A DNA stretch of 18,659 nt from contig JAIRZX010000551.1 of NCBI GenBank assembly GCA_031267005.1, positions 1 through 18,659 on the forward strand. Reading direction: 5' to 3'. This stretch comes from Deltaproteobacteria bacterium (GTDB lineage: Bacteria > Desulfobacterota > Desulfarculia > Adiutricales > Adiutricaceae). Shown here one piece after another: positions 16,257-18,659 of the stretch. The notes beneath the pieces are model-generated. The model was not told the origin of the DNA, did not search any database, and saw only the letters and a list, made by a program, of their open reading frames with translations. How positions within the stretch are numbered: the first letter of the stretch is position 1; each line of letters starts with the position of its first letter. Position numbers and translations under genes: made by a program.

Positions 16257-16304
16257 GGACCTGTCTGTTTCCTCTCATTGACATCCTGTTCGAGGCACAG
16301 GTCC
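16257..16304 (+). repeat. Inverted repeat in the leader of the ATPase-nuclease gene
   Basis: GGACCTGT (16257-16264) is the perfect reverse complement of ACAGGTCC (16297-16304), 32 bases apart, between the promoter and the start codon. It could be an operator bound by a dimer or a leader stem. No known riboswitch is recognised. Confidence 0.35.
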
Positions 16305-16438
16305 GGCGCTTTGCCATTCAGTGTCTGTCAGCCCGTTCGCTCATTTCATTATTTTTCCTTCAGGCGAAACCGGACTGAAGGACCGGGTCGGCACCTGCCA
16401 TGTAAACCGGGGATCAACAGTTCCTTTTTGGAGAGGCC

Positions 16439-18163
16439 ATGACCGAAAAGCCAGCTAGAACTTTCAATACAACAGGCACCTGCAACCCTCTGCGTCACTA
16501 CATGCTTCCTGCCCTGCCGCGCCTCCCGGTCGTGAGCGGCTTGATAGAGGGCGAATCCTATTTCGTCATCCACGCTCCGCGCCAGTCCGGAAAAACCACA
16601 TGCCTGAATGAGCTGACAAAAAAAATAAATTCCGAAGGCAGGTATTATGCTGTCAAGTGCTCTCTGGCTACGTTGAGAGAAATCGAAGACGCCAAAGAGG
16701 CCATGGGCGGGGCCGTGAACCAGATAATCGGCGGACTTGGGTTCTCCGCTGTCCCCGCGCTCAGAGATCTGGCCTTCCAGTTCATCGACAGACCGTACAT
16801 GTCCATGCCCGATCTTAAGGTCCGGTATTTTCTAAATGACCTGTGCAACGCCCTGGACAGGGAGCTTGTGGTCTTCTTCGACGAGGCCGACTGCCTTCAC
16901 GAAGGACCGCTCATAATGTTTCTGTCACAGTTGAGGGACGGCTATCTCGACCGTGACGAATCCCCGGAAACCAGATTCCCGAGAGCGCTGGCCCTGGTGG
17001 GCATTCGGAACATCAGGGATTACCGGCACAGAGTCCGACCGGAGAAAGAGTCCGCCGGAATGGCCAGCCCTTTCAACATTGTAAAAAGGTCGTTCACCCT
17101 GACCGACTTCACCAAGGAGCAAATCGAGTCCCTCTACGGCCAGCACACAGAGGAGACTGGACAGATATTCGAGCCCGATGCCATCGACCGGGCCTGGTAC
17201 TGGACCGAGGGGCAGCCCTGGCTGGTCAACGCCCTGGCCGACGATATCATAGTCGAACAGTTTAAGAATGATTATTCCAGACCAGTCACGGGATCCGACA
17301 TCGACCGGGCCACTCAGAACCTCATTCTGATCAACCCTACCCATTTCGACTCTCTCCTGGAACGGCTCAGGGAACCGAGGATCAGAGGGGTGATTGAGCC
17401 AGTCGTCATCGGGGACAAATCCTTGCTGAAAAACGTTCCTGAAAATGATATCAGATATGTCATCGAGCTCGGGTTACTGAAGGGCAATCCTGAAAAAAAA
17501 TCATCTTTAAGATCTTCCAACCCCATCTACGGCGAACTTATCGTCCGCGCCTTTACCAAGAACCTTCAGGATGATGTTCCCGCCAAACTGGCTGACAGGT
17601 GGACGGACGGGACAGGACTTGACATGGACGGCCTGCTCAGGGCATTCCAGCTCTACTGGAGTATGAACGGCGAAATGAACGAGAAGGCCATTGCCAAATC
17701 CGTCGAGCTTGACAGTCAGGCGAAGGACAGGATTGACCGTATCCTTTCGATTCCCGAACTCGCGGACAGATATCATGTCAAGGAGGAAATAGTTGAAATA
17801 ATCGAGGAACATCGCTCCGGATTCGCGACCGAGGACATCCCCCACAACGTCCTGCACGCTTTCCTGCAAAGGGCCGTGAACGGCGGAGCCGACACCGTTC
17901 AAAGGGAGGTGGCCATGGGCAGAACCAGGGCTGACATCGACGTCACCTACAAAGGCATGCACTATTTACTCGAATTGAAAATCAATGGTAGAAGAAGCAG
18001 GGCTAGGTGCCTTGAACAGCTTTCCGACTATATGGACAAATGCGGCTCACCCGTTGGCTTTCTTGTCGTCTTCGACATGGATTTCAAGAGGAGCTGGACA
18101 GAGAAACTGACCTGGAATACCCAGGAATACAAAGGCAAAACAATTCATGAGGTGGGTTGCTGA
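16439..18163 (+). CDS. P-loop ATPase with C-terminal PD-(D/E)XK nuclease-like domain
   Basis: The 574-residue protein begins with an AAA-like ATPase. Walker A is A46-PRQSGKT53 (first Gly replaced by Ala), Walker B is LVVFFD148-E149, a GIRNIRDYR segment near 185 could be sensor-like, and a GQPW motif lies at 258-261 (TEGQPWLVNALADDI, resembling the GxP motif of STAND-type ATPases). A helical middle follows. The C-terminus (about 480-560) has a PD-(D/E)XK core: D501 in RADIDVTYKGMHYLL, then E512-L-K514, then QLSDYM and VGFLVVFD. Such proteins are usually annotated as ATP-binding protein/AAA-like domain; their role is unsettled, with anti-phage or mobile-element functions proposed by analogy. 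Start: GGAGAGG at 16430-16436. It is monocistronic, all motifs are intact, and codon use is less GC-rich than in yidC or the macroglobulin, suggesting transfer. No partner gene is visible. Confidence 0.88.
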   Translation: MTEKPARTFNTTGTCNPLRHYMLPALPRLPVVSGLIEGESYFVIHAPRQSGKTTCLNELTKKINSEGRYYAVKCSLATLREIEDAKEAMGGAVNQIIGGLGFSAVPALRDLAFQFIDRPYMSMPDLKVRYFLNDLCNALDRELVVFFDEADCLHEGPLIMFLSQLRDGYLDRDESPETRFPRALALVGIRNIRDYRHRVRPEKESAGMASPFNIVKRSFTLTDFTKEQIESLYGQHTEETGQIFEPDAIDRAWYWTEGQPWLVNALADDIIVEQFKNDYSRPVTGSDIDRATQNLILINPTHFDSLLERLREPRIRGVIEPVVIGDKSLLKNVPENDIRYVIELGLLKGNPEKKSSLRSSNPIYGELIVRAFTKNLQDDVPAKLADRWTDGTGLDMDGLLRAFQLYWSMNGEMNEKAIAKSVELDSQAKDRIDRILSIPELADRYHVKEEIVEIIEEHRSGFATEDIPHNVLHAFLQRAVNGGADTVQREVAMGRTRADIDVTYKGMHYLLELKINGRRSRARCLEQLSDYMDKCGSPVGFLVVFDMDFKRSWTEKLTWNTQEYKGKTIHEVGC

Positions 18164-18348
18164 CAAGAACGCCTCGATCGTCTGCCGTTCCATGCGATGA
18201 CCGGACCGGCACGGCTTCATCTGATTCAGCACGAAGCCGACAGGATTTTGGCTTTCATGACTCAATCATCATGGTGATTTGACAGACTTTACCTTGCGGC
18301 AGTCATGACAGTGCAGCAATAAAATGTTGTTCGAATCTACCGAGCATC

Positions 18349-18385
18349 CCTGAAAGCCGTTCTCGTGGCCTGAAGGCCGTTCAGG
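18349..18385. repeat. 14-base direct repeat, second copy forming a hairpin
   Basis: CCTGAAAGCCGTTC (18349-18362) and CCTGAAGGCCGTTC (18369-18382) differ at one base and are offset by 20. In the second copy CCTGAA (18369-18374) pairs with TTCAGG (18380-18385) around a 5-base loop. No T-run follows. Function is unknown. Confidence 0.55.
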
Positions 18386-18623
18386 GTTCGTGTCCCGCGT
18401 GAAATCGAATCATGGGACGGGCAGGCCCCGTCCGCCCGGCGCGGCATCAGGTCCGCGAAGGCCGAGCATGCCACGCGTTCCTTCCTGCGGAATGGGACCG
18501 GGACCGTCGTCGCGCCCGTGCCGAAGGATGCTGTCTGCCTGCCACGAAACATGGCCCGGAACCCGGCCCGGAAGGCAGGGTTCCCGCAGCGATCCCTCCC
18601 AGGGAGCCCTACTGACCGATCGC

Positions 18624-18641
18624 CCCGGGCCCGAGCCCGGG
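18624..18641. repeat. Perfect 7-base G/C hairpin near window end
   Basis: CCCGGGC (18624-18630) and GCCCGGG (18635-18641) pair perfectly around CCGA. It is very stable but followed by GCGGG-type sequence rather than T residues, so it is not a standard terminator. It may belong to the leader of a gene outside the window. Confidence 0.5.
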
Positions 18642-18659
18642 CGGGTGAGTACAACTCCA

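Larger units (their letters stand above)
15919..16438. other. Intergenic region between uvrA fragment and ATPase-nuclease gene
   Basis: No gene is supported. The first half is GC-rich and contains a degenerate ~30-base repeat (about 16007-16100) built on CCTCCGGGAAGGCC-like and CCAGGAGGA-like words. From about 16195 composition drops to AT-rich. This part carries the promoter at 16202-16230 and the inverted repeat at 16257-16304, giving a leader of roughly 200 bases before the next gene. The change of composition near 16195 may mark the left boundary of the acquired ATPase-nuclease module. Confidence 0.5.
18164..18659. other. Downstream region without a recognisable gene
   Basis: About 18164-18345 has moderate GC. 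A minus-strand frame there (MSHESQNPVGFVLNQMK..., 72 codons) runs antisense into the end of the ATPase-nuclease gene and matches nothing I know. From about 18346 the sequence is GC-rich with direct repeats and hairpins. Open frames there have composition expected from GC content alone. A GTG at 18645 could open another gene beyond the window, but only five codons are visible. No terminator with a T-tract was found after 18163. Confidence 0.4.

Noticed and set aside
16278..16306. A second TTGACA upstream of the ATPase-nuclease gene
   Set aside because: The hexamer is perfect but nothing like a -10 lies 16-18 bases downstream; the pair at 16202/16225 is much better.
18330..18348. GTTCGAATCTACC resembling the T-arm and 3' end of a tRNA
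   Set aside because: No matching T-stem, anticodon arm or acceptor stem could be found upstream; probably chance.
1..18659. CRISPR array, toxin-antitoxin pair, rRNA or tRNA genes
   Set aside because: I looked for regularly spaced repeats, small paired genes and RNA-gene landmarks and found none that hold up.

Overview
The window reads as a high-GC Gram-negative genome. YidC carries a large periplasmic domain, and the giant alpha-2-macroglobulin has a lipoprotein signal, so an outer-membrane/periplasm cell plan is likely. The Pro/Ala/Gly-rich linkers in YidC and Jag and the decaying AAA-ATPase/nuclease genes would fit a delta-proteobacterial (Desulfobacterota-like) host. That taxonomic placement is an inference, not a measurement.

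Layout: (1) 1-3566 is the end of the conserved rpmH-rnpA-yidD-yidC-jag block: yidC, then jag (khpB) 7 bases later, then a hairpin that probably ends the operon. The usual next gene, mnmE, is not here. (2) 3567-5268 is a lower-GC scar with an AT-rich stretch, a 10-base tandem repeat and a decayed AAA-ATPase-like gene (PF09820 type) that lost its 3' nuclease end. (3) At about 5269 the sequence returns abruptly to very high GC. About 650 bases with no supportable gene precede a 2211-residue thioester-containing alpha-2-macroglobulin lipoprotein (5921-12556), apparently monocistronic and without the pbpC partner often seen. (4) 12817-15256 holds two IS630-family elements placed end to end and sharing one TA dinucleotide. 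The first is a multiply frameshifted relic. The second looks intact, with matched ends, TA on both sides, a complete DDE transposase and an A8 slippery run for -1 frameshifting. (5) 15259-15918 is a truncated, frameshifted uvrA 3' fragment that starts directly at the IS end. (6) 16202-18163 is a self-contained unit: a good sigma70-like promoter, a ~200-base leader with an inverted repeat, and an intact gene for a P-loop ATPase fused to a C-terminal PD-(D/E)XK nuclease-like domain. (7) The last ~500 bases have hairpins but no recognisable gene.

How the genes relate: yidC and jag form a housekeeping membrane-protein-biogenesis/RNA-binding pair. The alpha-2-macroglobulin is a probable periplasmic protease trap. 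The rest is accessory DNA: IS elements, broken genes and two unrelated-looking ATPase(-nuclease) loci, one dead and one intact. The intact ATPase-nuclease is the best candidate for an incompletely described system (defence or mobile-element related), but no partner gene for it is visible here.
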